Shown: positions 36,860-45,391 of the stretch, piece by piece | Layout of the letters: each line of letters begins with the position of its first letter | Numbering within the stretch: position 1 is the first letter of the stretch | Source of the DNA: Terriglobia bacterium | GTDB taxonomy: Bacteria; Acidobacteriota; Terriglobia; Acidiferrales; UBA7541 | Direction: 5' to 3' | Length of the DNA: 64,000 bases | NCBI GenBank assembly: GCA_020073705.1 | Contig: JAIQES010000012.1 | Coordinates: 1-64,000, forward strand | Notes under the pieces: generated by a model | Database searches by the model: none | What the model saw: only the letters and a program-made list of their open reading frames with translations | What the model was told of the DNA's origin: nothing | Translations under genes and position numbers: made by a program

Positions 36860-37815
36860 TTGCTTACCCCGGAAACATTAGCAGAGGTTGCGGCTAAGCT
36901 TTGTTGTTCCAAGAAATCCGCGGCCACACGACAGGCGATTTGCCGGGCCCTTTCGATCAACTGGGCGCGTTCAGTGGTGGAAATCACGCCTCGTGAATCG
37001 AGCAGGTTAAATAGATGGGAGCATTTCAAACAATGATCATATGCGGCCAGCAGTGGAAAGCATTTCTTTCTCTCCGCATCCGTTTTTCGATAGCTATCCA
37101 GGAGTTGCGCCGCCTCTTTCTCGTGAAGCTCAAATAGCTTGCGCGTTATGACCGGATCGGCATATTCGAAGTTATAAGCGGAGAATTCCTGCTCCTCAAG
37201 TAGACGCACCTGGCCATAGGTTTGGTCTTTTGACCAGCGCAGGTTAAAAACGCTGTCTACGTCCTGAAGATACGCACAAATTCGATCCAGGCCATAGGTC
37301 AACTCGACGGAAACAGGGTCCAAGTTCACTCCCCCGCTTTGCTGAAAATAAGTGAACTGCGTAATTTCGAGTCCATCCAGAAGCACCTGCCACCCGATGC
37401 CCCAGGCCCCCAGCGTTGGCGACTCCCAATTATCCTCCTCGAACCTCACGTCATGATCGGCAAGGCGCAGCCCGATTGCCGTCAGACTTTGTAGATAGAG
37501 ATCCTGCACATTGGCCGGCGATGGCTTTAAAACGACCTGCAATTGATGATGTTTGAAAAGGCGGTTCGGATTCTCACCGTACCGGCCGTCGGCGGGCCGA
37601 CGAGAAGGCTGGACGTATGCAACACGATATGGCTCCGGGCCAAGCACGCGAAAAAATGTTTCCGGGTGCATCGTGCCCGCTCCAACTTCGATGTCATACG
37701 GTTGTTGAATCACACATCCACGATCCCCCCAATAATATTGAAGCTGGAGGATGAGATCTTGAAAGGTGGGTCCCTTAAGAGCCTTAATTTTTGACTTCGG
37801 TTTCAATTTATTCAT
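36856..37815 (-). CDS. glyQ: Glycyl-tRNA synthetase alpha subunit
   Basis: Catalytic alpha chain of heterotetrameric GlyRS. The class II core is unmistakable: [20 protein letters not shown], then [60 protein letters not shown] and [20 protein letters not shown]. At 319 residues it is slightly longer than the usual 290-300 because of its C-terminal tail. The start overlaps the recO end by 8 bp and the stop overlaps glyS by 4 bp, so the three genes form one translational unit. Confidence 0.97.
   Translation of the reverse strand: MNKLKPKSKIKALKGPTFQDLILQLQYYWGDRGCVIQQPYDIEVGAGTMHPETFFRVLGPEPYRVAYVQPSRRPADGRYGENPNRLFKHHQLQVVLKPSPANVQDLYLQSLTAIGLRLADHDVRFEEDNWESPTLGAWGIGWQVLLDGLEITQFTYFQQSGGVNLDPVSVELTYGLDRICAYLQDVDSVFNLRWSKDQTYGQVRLLEEQEFSAYNFEYADPVITRKLFELHEKEAAQLLDSYRKTDAERKKCFPLLAAYDHCLKCSHLFNLLDSRGVISTTERAQLIERARQIACRVAADFLEQQSLAATSANVSGVSK
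37588..37601. repeat. Perfect palindrome GTCGGC-GG-GCCGAC inside glyQ
   Basis: A member of the GTCGGC-NN-GCCGAC set. It lies in the glyQ codons for the RRPADG segment, which is itself conserved among GlyQ proteins, so this copy may be partly dictated by protein sequence. Confidence 0.5.
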
Positions 37816-38557
37816 TCACTCCCGTGCCGAGCAATTTTCTAGTTACCAATTTTCGCTCCATATGGTGCTCCAGGATATCTAAAGCAAAACTTGATATCTC
37901 ATTTGAGCTTATCTTGGAAGGATTTTCCTGCAGCAAGCGGTCTAGTGTTCCAGAAAGAATCTGGCGACCTAGCATTCGCGCCGAAGGAGAAATTGCCCTC
38001 ATCCATTCCTGGCGGCACTGCCCGCACAAAAGGCCGGGGGAGCCAGCGGAAAAATAAGCGGGCTCATGCTCCATGGCCCTTCCGCATCGAGAGCACTGGT
38101 CCAACGAACCCAACCAGCCCCCAAGCCGAACCGTCCAGAGGCAAAAGTAAGCGAGGACGACAGGCGATGGTCCGTGCTGCCTGACACCTCTCGCCGTCAG
38201 CAACACCAGACGAAACTGCGCGTCTGCGACCTCGCGTTCACCCAGAATCGCCTCTGTGACTTCGCTAACCAAGGCCAGGATAATCCCGGCCTGATAGTCA
38301 CTCTGCACATCCAGGAAAGACTCAATGAGTTCGCATTGATTGATGCGAACCAGATCCCTGGTCTCACGCTCAAAATACCAGATTCGAATATGAGAGAGCA
38401 GCTCAAGAGTCGAACCGAAGCGGCTCTTGGGCAGTCTAGCCCCGCGCGCGACACCGCGCAACCGCCCAGACTGACGGTCGAGAAAGCTGACCAGACGATC
38501 ACCCTCGCCCAGCGGAAAACTGCGCAAAACAATGGCCTCAGATTCCTTGAGCGGCAT
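37808..38557 (-). CDS. recO: DNA repair protein RecO
   Basis: Recombination mediator that helps load RecA in the RecFOR pathway. The 249 residues comprise an N-terminal OB-fold ([40 protein letters not shown]) and a helical C-terminal domain. The latter carries a four-Cys zinc motif ([11 protein letters not shown] and [11 protein letters not shown]). The length and the opening sequence are typical. The gene heads the recO-glyQ-glyS unit. Confidence 0.94.
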   Translation of the reverse strand: MPLKESEAIVLRSFPLGEGDRLVSFLDRQSGRLRGVARGARLPKSRFGSTLELLSHIRIWYFERETRDLVRINQCELIESFLDVQSDYQAGIILALVSEVTEAILGEREVADAQFRLVLLTARGVRQHGPSPVVLAYFCLWTVRLGGWLGSLDQCSRCGRAMEHEPAYFSAGSPGLLCGQCRQEWMRAISPSARMLGRQILSGTLDRLLQENPSKISSNEISSFALDILEHHMERKLVTRKLLGTGVNE

Positions 38558-38939
38558 CCATTTTGTCGGCGCGCCGACCGGCCGTGAACCACTCCCCAGC
38601 CGAATCGCGCGGCGAAATTCAGAGCTTTGTTACTTACCACACCAGGAAGCTCGACGCAATTGAGAATCACACCGTGAAACAAAATTTATTGCCCATTTTC
38701 CTTATAAAGAACTCGTACCTTTTCCTGCCGGACGTAAGACCAAACAATATGCCCGGCCCCTTCGCATGGCTTTCGCAATTCCCTGAACACGACATGAGGC
38801 CAGCAAAGTCCGCATGCGTCCTGGTTTACGAGGGTCTTACATAATATGTTTACAAGAAGATGTTGCGGAGAATATTATCAGACGGCCCCAGCTCTTCATT
38901 TTTGTTTGCACCTGGCCTCTTTTTTCGTAGAGTGTCTCC
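38558..38939. other. Intergenic region between divergent recO and the PfkB kinase gene
   Basis: About 380 bp with no convincing gene. It holds the palindrome at 38565-38578, just 8 bp upstream of the recO start, and AT-rich stretches (TTACATAATATG near 38840, GAATATTATC near 38872) that could be promoters for the kinase gene. A 93-codon open frame here lacks any recognisable protein character. Confidence 0.4.
38565..38578. repeat. Perfect palindrome GTCGGC-GC-GCCGAC upstream of recO
   Basis: A member of the GTCGGC-NN-GCCGAC set. It lies 8 bp before the recO start codon and would overlap the recO ribosome-binding region, so it could affect recO expression. It is followed by CGGCCG, which lengthens the GC-rich core. 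Confidence 0.6.
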
Positions 38940-39911
38940 ATGTCCGAGTCTCTCCCAGTTGTGGATGTCGTGGGCGTGGGGCTTAATGCCACCGACACAA
39001 TCATTCGACTCCCTCACTTCCCTGCTTTCAATTCAAAGGTGGAATTCCTCACCTCTGACGTTTTGCCCGGCGGCCAAGTTGCCAGCGCCATGGTGGCCTG
39101 CTCCAGGTGGGGTTTGACGACTCGGTACGTCGGCAAGATTGGGGATGATCCGTCGGGACGGCTTCAGCGGGATGAAATGGAACGCGCGGCCGTGGAATCC
39201 CACTGGATCGTCACGCCGAATTGCCAGAGTCAGTCCTCGTTTATCCTTGTTGATAATGCCACGGGAGAACGAACCATCCTCTGGAAACGCGATTCCCGGC
39301 TCGAACTTCGGCCCGATGAAATTCGCCGCGAGTGGGTTACGCAATCAAGGCTGCTTCATGTCGACGGCCACGACTGCGCTGGCGCGACCGCTGCTGCACG
39401 ATGGGCGCGCGCGGCTAGTATCCCTGTAACCGCCGACCTCGACAACCTCTACGCTGGGGTGGAAGTATTGCTTGAGAATGTGGATTACCTTATTTCGTCT
39501 CGCGAGTTTCCGGCGCGCCTATCCGGCGAGAATAATCTCCTGAATTCCCTGCCCGCTCTTTCCAGGCGCTTCGGCTGTCGAGTCGTGGCGGCAACACTGG
39601 GCGTAGAAGGGGTTCTGGCCTGGGACGGCTTGATGTTCCACTATTTGCCCGCATTCGAAGTCGAACCCGTGGACACAACCGGCGCGGGCGACATTTTCCA
39701 TGCGGGTTTCGCCTATGCGGTAGTACAGGGCTGGAACCTTCCCCAAGCTCTCGAATTCAGTTGTGCCGCGGGTGCCGCGGCATGCACGGCCCAAGGAGCA
39801 CGCGGCGGGATTGCTTCCGTGGATCAACTAAGAGATATAATTAGCAAAGGCCATCGGCGCCCCGCCGCATATTCTCAAGAACAACTTAAAGTCACCGGAG
39901 CGGTGAGATGA
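38940..39911 (+). CDS. PfkB-family carbohydrate/nucleoside kinase
   Basis: Ribokinase-like sugar kinase of 323 residues. An N-terminal Rossmann-type opening (VVDVVGVGLNATDTIIRLPH) leads to the PfkB motif 1 region LPGGQVASAMVACSRWGLTT, with GKIGDDPSGRLQRDEME. The C-terminal motif 2 is EVEPVDTTGAGDIFHAGFAY, with DTTGAGD supplying the catalytic Asp and anion hole. The substrate cannot be assigned with confidence (candidates include 2-keto-3-deoxygluconate, ribose or fructose derivatives). The last bases overlap the rhomboid gene (ATGA), suggesting co-expression. Confidence 0.9.
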   Translation: MSESLPVVDVVGVGLNATDTIIRLPHFPAFNSKVEFLTSDVLPGGQVASAMVACSRWGLTTRYVGKIGDDPSGRLQRDEMERAAVESHWIVTPNCQSQSSFILVDNATGERTILWKRDSRLELRPDEIRREWVTQSRLLHVDGHDCAGATAAARWARAASIPVTADLDNLYAGVEVLLENVDYLISSREFPARLSGENNLLNSLPALSRRFGCRVVAATLGVEGVLAWDGLMFHYLPAFEVEPVDTTGAGDIFHAGFAYAVVQGWNLPQALEFSCAAGAAACTAQGARGGIASVDQLRDIISKGHRRPAAYSQEQLKVTGAVR

Positions 39912-40576
39912 TCCCCCTGCGCGTCGATATTCTGCGCACACGTGTCGCTGTCTCCAATGCCCTGCTCATCCTGCTGAACATTCTGGCCTTCTTCTATGAA
40001 CTCTCCCTTTCTCCCCGGGCAGGTCAATCTCTTGTTTACACTTTCGGACTGGTGCCATCGCAGGCTCAGTTGTTATTCGCTAAGCACGGCATCACCCTTG
40101 GACAGGCGCTTCTACCCTTTCTGACCAGTATGTTTCTCCACGCGGGATGGATGCATCTTTTGGGAAACATGCTCTTTCTTTGGGTCTTTGGAGGCAGTAT
40201 CGAAGAAGCGCTCGGTCATTTTCAATATCTAATCTTTTACTTCATTGGCGGTGTGGGAGCCGCGATCGTACACACGATCCTTAACTGGGGATCAAATATT
40301 CCTACGGTAGGCGCCAGTGGCGCAATTTCCGGTGTCATGGGTGCATTTATTGTCCTGTTTCCGCGCGCGCGCGTGACTACGCTCATTCCCGCATTGTTCT
40401 TCTTTTTCACCATACGAATTCCAGCCGTTCTGATGCTGGGTTATTGGTTTTTCATCCAGTTCTTTAGCGGAGTAGCCTCTCTTGGTGTAGCCAACCAGGG
40501 TGGCGTCGCCTGGTGGGCGCACATCGGGGGATTCCTTCTAGGAGCGCTGCTAGTCGTGGGAAAACGCCGGCAGTAG
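39908..40576 (+). CDS. Rhomboid-family intramembrane serine protease
   Basis: Polytopic inner-membrane protease of 222 residues with about six helices. The catalytic serine is in VGASGAISGVMGAFIVLF (GxSG), the histidine in WWAHIGGFLLGALLV, and the loop/helix signature is MFLHAGWMHLLGNMLFLWVF. An extra segment, ALFFFFTIRIPAVLMLGYWF, is typical of the GlpG-unlike bacterial subgroup found in many soil bacteria. It is translationally coupled to the PfkB-like kinase. The substrates are unknown. Confidence 0.93.
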   Translation: MIPLRVDILRTRVAVSNALLILLNILAFFYELSLSPRAGQSLVYTFGLVPSQAQLLFAKHGITLGQALLPFLTSMFLHAGWMHLLGNMLFLWVFGGSIEEALGHFQYLIFYFIGGVGAAIVHTILNWGSNIPTVGASGAISGVMGAFIVLFPRARVTTLIPALFFFFTIRIPAVLMLGYWFFIQFFSGVASLGVANQGGVAWWAHIGGFLLGALLVVGKRRQ

Positions 40577-40587
40577 CGGTTAGGCAG

Positions 40588-41682
40588 CTACGCCAATTGT
40601 TTGGTGACGTTCTTGGCGAGCCAATCTCCCGCTTCGCGCGTTCCCAACGATCCCCCGATATCCTGCGTCGTCTGCCTTGCGCTCACTGACGCGCGCACCG
40701 CACGGCGCAGCATCCCGGCCTGCGGACTCAACCCCAGGTGATCGAGCATCAGGGCGGAGGCCAGGACGGCCCCCACTGGATTTGCAATGTTTTTGCCAGC
40801 AATATCAGGGGCCGAGCCATGCACCGGCTCAAACAGGGAGATGCGGCCCGGATGGATATTCCCCGATGGCGCCAAGCCAAGTCCTCCCGCCAACTGCGCA
40901 CCCAGGTCACTCAGAATGTCGCCGAAAAGGTTGCAGGTAACGATGACGCGAAATTGGCCAGGATCGCGGACGATTTCCATAACCAGGGTGTCGATATACA
41001 AGTGCCGCGACTCAATTCCGGGATACTCGGTCTTAACTTCCGAAAACACGCGCTGCCAGATTTCGTGTCCGTAGGTGAGCGCATTTGATTTGTCGCTCAT
41101 GCAGACCCGACCCAGATTGTGATGGCTTGCATACTCGAAAGCATACCGGATGATGCGTTCGACACCCTTGCGTGTATTGACGTCCACCTGAAGGGCAACT
41201 TCGTTCGGGGTGCCGTGCTGGAATTGCCCCCCCACCCCGGCATAGAGGCCTTCCGTATTCTCGCGCAGCACTACAAAGTTAACTTCGGTTGTTCCGCGGC
41301 CACGCAGGGGGGTCAAGGCATGGTCGAACAGTTCGACAGGCCGGAGGTTCACGTAAAGGTCTAGCCTGGTCCGCATTCCCAATAGGATGTCCGCAGCATG
41401 CTTGTTCGCGGGCACGCGCGGGTCGCCTATGGCCCCAAACAGAATGGCATCGAAATCGCGCCGCAGCATCTGGATGGCGCCCTCCGGCAGCGTTGTGCCA
41501 TCGCGCAGGTAGCGCTCCGCACCCCAATCAAATTCGGTAAATTCCAGCTTGCTGGGCCCGCCAGAGGCCGCAGCCTTCAACACCTTCAGGGCTTCGCGCG
41601 TGACTTCGACACCGATGCCATCGCCAGGAATGACCGCGATCCGCCTAGTGCCTGAGATGGTTTCCGCCGGCTTCGATGGCAT
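40588..41682 (-). CDS. leuB: 3-isopropylmalate dehydrogenase (isocitrate/isopropylmalate dehydrogenase family)
   Basis: NAD-dependent oxidative decarboxylase of the leucine pathway. The 364 residues carry RRIAVIPGDGIGVEVTREAL at the N-terminus, then LRENTEGLYAGVGGQ and CNLFGDILSDLGAQLAGGLG with the metal-binding Asp residues. FEPVHGSAPDIAGKNIANPV marks the NAD site. The segment LLGMRTRLDLYVNLRPVEL holds the substrate-binding arginines. The subgroup (FGAIGDPRVPANKHAADILL) is the shorter type often annotated as LeuB or tartrate-dehydrogenase-like. No leuA/leuCD is nearby, so the exact substrate is likely but not certain. Confidence 0.87.
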   Translation of the reverse strand: MPSKPAETISGTRRIAVIPGDGIGVEVTREALKVLKAAASGGPSKLEFTEFDWGAERYLRDGTTLPEGAIQMLRRDFDAILFGAIGDPRVPANKHAADILLGMRTRLDLYVNLRPVELFDHALTPLRGRGTTEVNFVVLRENTEGLYAGVGGQFQHGTPNEVALQVDVNTRKGVERIIRYAFEYASHHNLGRVCMSDKSNALTYGHEIWQRVFSEVKTEYPGIESRHLYIDTLVMEIVRDPGQFRVIVTCNLFGDILSDLGAQLAGGLGLAPSGNIHPGRISLFEPVHGSAPDIAGKNIANPVGAVLASALMLDHLGLSPQAGMLRRAVRASVSARQTTQDIGGSLGTREAGDWLAKNVTKQLA

Positions 41683-41763
41683 CCACGGCTCTCCTAACAG
41701 AACTTGGGCGCCACGCTAACACGCTCCAAGAATGCGGTCAACGCGGCGCGGATCAGCGCCAGG

Positions 41764-42870
41764 TCACTGAAGAATTTCTTTTCTGGCAGCGAGTTTCTCG
41801 ATGCGGTTGAAGCGTGGCTCATAGCCAATGCCAGGCCCTGCCGGCACACGAATCGTACCCTGCGGTGTGACCGTAACCTCCGGGTCAATTACATCCTCGA
41901 TCCAATAGCGGCGGCTGGCAGTGACGTCGCCTGGAAGGGAGAAATTCTCGAGTGTTGAAAGCGCGATGTTGTGAGCCCGGCCAATGCCGGATTCGAGCAT
42001 TCCACCGCACCAAACCGGAATCTGCTTCGACTGGCACAGGTCATGGATACGCCGCGCTGGGGTGTACCCCCCTACGCGCCCCAGCTTGATATTGATGATC
42101 TTGCAGGCGCCCAGTTCGATGGCCGCGCGCGCATGCTCCTCAGTGTGGATACATTCATCGAGGCAGACCGGCGTGTCGAGCTTGCGCTGCAGCTCCGCAT
42201 GACCATACAGGTCGTCCCAACCCAGGGGTTGTTCGATCATCATGAGGTGGTATGCGTCGAGCCGTTTCAGGTGGGGCCCATCTTCAATTCGATATGCAGA
42301 ATTTGCGTCCACCATCAGACGTATCCGCGAGAATCGCTGGCGCAACCTCTCAACCGGCTCGATGTCTTTCCCCGGCTTGATCTTGATTTTGATTCGCTGA
42401 TATCCCGCATCCAACTCGCGCTCGACAGCCAACACCAAGTCATCAAGTGTTTCTTTAATGCCAATCGACACGCCGCAGGGGATCTCATTTCGCACTCCGC
42501 CCAGAAGCTTCCATAGCGGGAGGCCTTTCTGTCTTGCTTCGGCATCCCACACGGCTGACTCGATGGCGGCCTTAGCCATGTTATGCCCTCGTATCGGCGA
42601 TAATAGACCCCAGACTTCAGAGGCAGAATTGAGTTCCCGGTTCTTCAGGACCGGCCAGATGAAATCGCGCAGGATGTGCCAGGCAGTCTCAACTGTTTCT
42701 GGAGCATAGAACGGCCCTTCGCCAGCCACGGACTCAGCCCAACCACTGACTCCGTCAACATCAGCCTCGACGATAAGCATCCGGCGATTGGTCAGGCGGC
42801 CGAAACTAGTTTCGAAGGGCGTCACCAGCGGCATTCTGATTTCGCGAAGCGTGATCCTTTGAACCTTCAT
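41764..42870 (-). CDS. N-succinylamino acid racemase / o-succinylbenzoate synthase (enolase superfamily)
   Basis: Muconate-lactonising-type barrel enzyme of 368 residues. The metal ligands are Asp188 (LMVDANSAY), Glu213 (MIEQPLGWDD) and Asp238 (VCLDECI). The acid/base lysines are Lys163 (RIKIKIKPG) and Lys262 (INIKLGRVGG), matching the NSAR/OSBS subgroup. The C-terminal PVWCGGMLESGIGRAHNIAL and NFSLPGDVTASRRYW are also close to N-acylamino acid racemases as I recall them. ATG 42870 overlaps the stop of the GNAT gene (ATGA) and has AAGGAACC upstream. No menaquinone genes are nearby. With the coupled acetyltransferase-like gene, racemisation of N-succinyl amino acids is more likely than a menC role (inference). 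Confidence 0.88.
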   Translation of the reverse strand: MKVQRITLREIRMPLVTPFETSFGRLTNRRMLIVEADVDGVSGWAESVAGEGPFYAPETVETAWHILRDFIWPVLKNRELNSASEVWGLLSPIRGHNMAKAAIESAVWDAEARQKGLPLWKLLGGVRNEIPCGVSIGIKETLDDLVLAVERELDAGYQRIKIKIKPGKDIEPVERLRQRFSRIRLMVDANSAYRIEDGPHLKRLDAYHLMMIEQPLGWDDLYGHAELQRKLDTPVCLDECIHTEEHARAAIELGACKIINIKLGRVGGYTPARRIHDLCQSKQIPVWCGGMLESGIGRAHNIALSTLENFSLPGDVTASRRYWIEDVIDPEVTVTPQGTIRVPAGPGIGYEPRFNRIEKLAARKEILQ

Positions 42871-43667
42871 GGTTCCTTCCAAGGCTCGAGTATGTAATCC
42901 ACGCCGGATTGGTTCGGCGCGACAGCCGTTGCGGCGTATCCCTTGCCCAGCAGACGCATAAACTGAGCCCGAATCTCGGACTGGCGCCGGACCGCCTTGG
43001 CTGGGTCGCTTCTTTTCGTGTCTTCCAAGTTGGCCGCGATCGAAATTCGCGCGGCCTTTTTCGAAAACACTGGAGTTGCGTGTTTCCCGGCCAACATCCT
43101 CCGCACGCGCGGCGAACGAAGATGCCATTCCGCCACGAGCCGGTCCGTCGGAAGCGCGGCGTGCAACGGGCTGGTTGTGATTCCATATGCATTTGGCAGA
43201 TATCGCCGAGCGACGGCGCCCAGGCGCATCAAATTAAAGTAAGCATTCTTGGCGATCAAAGGGTCGAATGTCCATTCGATCAGGGAAATCCCGCGCGCGA
43301 GCGCATCCTCCCGCTGAAAAAGCTTGAGCCTGCGCCCTATGCCGCAGTCGCGGTATCTGTCGAGCACCGCCGTCATATGGGAGTGAAGAAACGGTTTGCG
43401 ATCGCGCCATCCAGCAATGGCCATGGTAAACCCGACCACATTGCGGCCGTGAAACGCACCAATCACTTGTCCACCCGTTTCCGAGGCGATCACAAACAGA
43501 GGGATTGGGACAACGTCGATATCTGCAGACTTCCAGACTGCCCGCTCCACTTTGATGCAGGCCTTAAATTCCTCGATTCCATGGCACGGCCGAATCAGGA
43601 TGCCATTACAAATTTCCGCACGTGGCCCTTTCACACCAGAAGGCGACCGTGCGGCGCGAGATTTCAT
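42867..43667 (-). CDS. GNAT-family N-acyltransferase, candidate D-amino acid N-succinyltransferase
   Basis: 266-residue GNAT-fold enzyme. The acyl-CoA site is seen in KPFLHSHMTAVLDRYRDCGI and GRRLKLFQREDALARGISLI, followed by WTFDPLIAKNAYFNLMRLGA and VARRYLPNAYG. These features fit the COG3375-type acyltransferases. In Geobacillus a member of this type works with N-succinylamino acid racemase and a desuccinylase to turn D-amino acids into L-amino acids. Here it is translationally coupled to the racemase (ATGA) and to mazG upstream (ATGA). No M20-type hydrolase lies nearby. The family call is firm and the substrate is inferred from context. Confidence 0.82.
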   Translation of the reverse strand: MKSRAARSPSGVKGPRAEICNGILIRPCHGIEEFKACIKVERAVWKSADIDVVPIPLFVIASETGGQVIGAFHGRNVVGFTMAIAGWRDRKPFLHSHMTAVLDRYRDCGIGRRLKLFQREDALARGISLIEWTFDPLIAKNAYFNLMRLGAVARRYLPNAYGITTSPLHAALPTDRLVAEWHLRSPRVRRMLAGKHATPVFSKKAARISIAANLEDTKRSDPAKAVRRQSEIRAQFMRLLGKGYAATAVAPNQSGVDYILEPWKEP

Positions 43668-44641
43668 GATTCATGTCCTTGCGATCTTGCCACCCGCGAG
43701 CGCGCCTTGGCAGCCTCCCAAAGGATCTCGAGTTCTTCCTTAGAGAGCTGGGCGAGACGCTTTCCAGAATGTGCAGCTTCAGCTTCCATGCTCTGAAAGC
43801 GTGACTTGAATTTTAGATTCGAATGTTTAAGCGCTATTTCAGGGTCAAATCCGAGAAAGCGGGCGATATTCACAGCAACGAATAGCAAGTCGCCAAGTTC
43901 TTCCTCGCGACAGGCCCGGTCAGGCCCGGCCAAAGCCGCGCGTAATTCGGAAGCTTCTTCGTGCAGCTTGTCGAAAATGCCTTCGATGTTTTCCCAGTCA
44001 AAGCCCACCTGAGCGGCTCGGCGCGTCAGTTGATAGGCCTCCAGAAGCGCCGGCAGGCTCCGAGGGATCCCGTCAAGCACGGAGGGAAGTAACGGTCTTG
44101 CCGAGGCGTCTCCGCCGGAGCCCGCCTGTTTCTCCTCGGCCTTCAACTTTGCCCAATTTTTTAAGACCTGGCCGGATGTTTCGGCCTTAACATCGCCGAA
44201 TACGTGCGGGTGCCGTCGAACCATCTTGTTATGGATCCCTGAGACAACCTCGGATATGTCAAACCGTCCGGCTTCCCGTCCCAAGTCGGCGTGGAAAACA
44301 ATCTGCAAGAGCAAGTCTCCGAGTTCTTCGGCCAATCCCTTTGCGTCTCCCTTATCGAGCGCATCTAGTACCTCATAGGCTTCCTCGATCAGGCAGGTCT
44401 TGAGCGTATCGTGGGTTTGTTCGCGATCCCAGGGACAGCCGCCCGGAGCCCGCAGCCGCGCTTGTAGGGTCACGAAAGCCTCGAAGAGATCGCCAATCCC
44501 CTTCCCTGCCGGCGCTAAACTGGCCGCACGCGCCTTAGGAATTTGCCGGCGCGCAGACTTTGACCGCACCTGCTTGGCGCCCACGCGGTGCTTTGGCTTT
44601 AGCTTCTTCTTTTTTCCCCGTTTCAGTTGGCGCGGAGGCAC
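43664..44641 (-). CDS. mazG: Nucleoside triphosphate pyrophosphohydrolase MazG
   Basis: House-cleaning all-alpha NTP pyrophosphatase with two MazG repeats. The first is GGCPWDREQTHDTLKTCLIE, then EEAYEVLDALDKGDAKGLAE and ELGDLLLQIVFHADLG (EExxE and ExxD metal ligands). The second is FDKLHEEASELRAAL with EEELGDLLFVAVNIARFLGF. The 325 residues include an unusual, very basic N-terminal extension of about 45 residues (KRGKKKKLKPKHRVGAKQVR) that normal MazG proteins (about 265 residues) lack. A shorter protein may start downstream, but no internal ATG is seen before the first repeat. It is the first gene of the mazG-GNAT-racemase unit. Confidence 0.94.
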   Translation of the reverse strand: MPPRQLKRGKKKKLKPKHRVGAKQVRSKSARRQIPKARAASLAPAGKGIGDLFEAFVTLQARLRAPGGCPWDREQTHDTLKTCLIEEAYEVLDALDKGDAKGLAEELGDLLLQIVFHADLGREAGRFDISEVVSGIHNKMVRRHPHVFGDVKAETSGQVLKNWAKLKAEEKQAGSGGDASARPLLPSVLDGIPRSLPALLEAYQLTRRAAQVGFDWENIEGIFDKLHEEASELRAALAGPDRACREEELGDLLFVAVNIARFLGFDPEIALKHSNLKFKSRFQSMEAEAAHSGKRLAQLSKEELEILWEAAKARSRVARSQGHES

Positions 44642-44821
44642 TGTGGGTAGTCGGCTCCTGATTCAAATAAAAACTCTACGGCACGGGCTGCCAATTCACA
44701 AGGACGAAGTCGGCGCGTCCATGAAATTGCACTTTGGAGTCCGCTCTTGTGAGCGTGTGCGCGGCGGTGCTAAACTGGCTTTTTAACACATCGATTCCAG
44801 GATTACTTGAGGGAGACTCCG

Positions 44822-45358
44822 TTGTCCGAACCCAAGCACGATGAAACTTTCAAGGTTGTAGACCGCCGATTGTTCACAGCGGAGGGCGAACTTCGCAAGG
44901 ACGTCGCCGAGCAGCAGGACCGGGAGCGCAACGCAGCGTCTGTGCTGGGTGCCACCCCTGCGAGCCCCAAAGCGCCTGTTGCCGGAGGAGCACCCGCGCC
45001 TGCAAGCAGCGCCACGAAGCCTGAACCACGCGGCGCCGAGCCTACTACGCAGCCCGCGCTAGATACTCCCAAGCGGTCCCCTGCATTCGAGAACCTCATC
45101 CGCTCGCTCGGACAGAATGCAGCGATACTCCTCGGAGGGTATGCGGACCCACAAACGGGGCAGCCCATGCTCGACCTCGAAGGGGCCCGAGAGATGATTG
45201 ACATGCTGGATGCTCTGCGCGAAAAGACGCGCGGCAATTTGGCGTCAGAGGAAGAGACGCTGGTTATCGATGTCCTGGGCAATCTGAAGCTCGCCTTTAT
45301 GGAAATGACCAAGGCCACAGCAGCAGCCGCTATGCAAGACAAGGCCAAATCCCGCTGA
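44822..45358 (+). CDS. DUF1844 domain protein
   Basis: Small cytosolic protein of unknown function, about 178 residues from TTG 44822, which has GAGGGAG eight bases upstream. An upstream in-frame TTG lacks a ribosome-binding site. The N-terminal part (EPKHDETFKVVDRRLFTAEG) is typical of the family. A Pro/Ala-rich linker (residues about 45-85) leads to the DUF1844 domain (FENLIRSLGQNAAILLGGYA, ARE-MIDMLDALREKTRGNL, EETLVIDVLGNLKLAFMEMT). The family is often found beside housekeeping genes, here the MBL hydrolase and ribF on the same strand 33 bp downstream. Confidence 0.88.
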   Translation: MSEPKHDETFKVVDRRLFTAEGELRKDVAEQQDRERNAASVLGATPASPKAPVAGGAPAPASSATKPEPRGAEPTTQPALDTPKRSPAFENLIRSLGQNAAILLGGYADPQTGQPMLDLEGAREMIDMLDALREKTRGNLASEEETLVIDVLGNLKLAFMEMTKATAAAAMQDKAKSR

Positions 45359-45391
45359 GGGTCCGCTCTGCCCCCGTCGCCACCGAATTCG

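Noticed and set aside
38563-38844. 93-codon forward frame between recO and the PfkB kinase gene
   Set aside because: No ribosome-binding site, signal peptide or conserved pattern. It covers the promoter region of two divergent genes.
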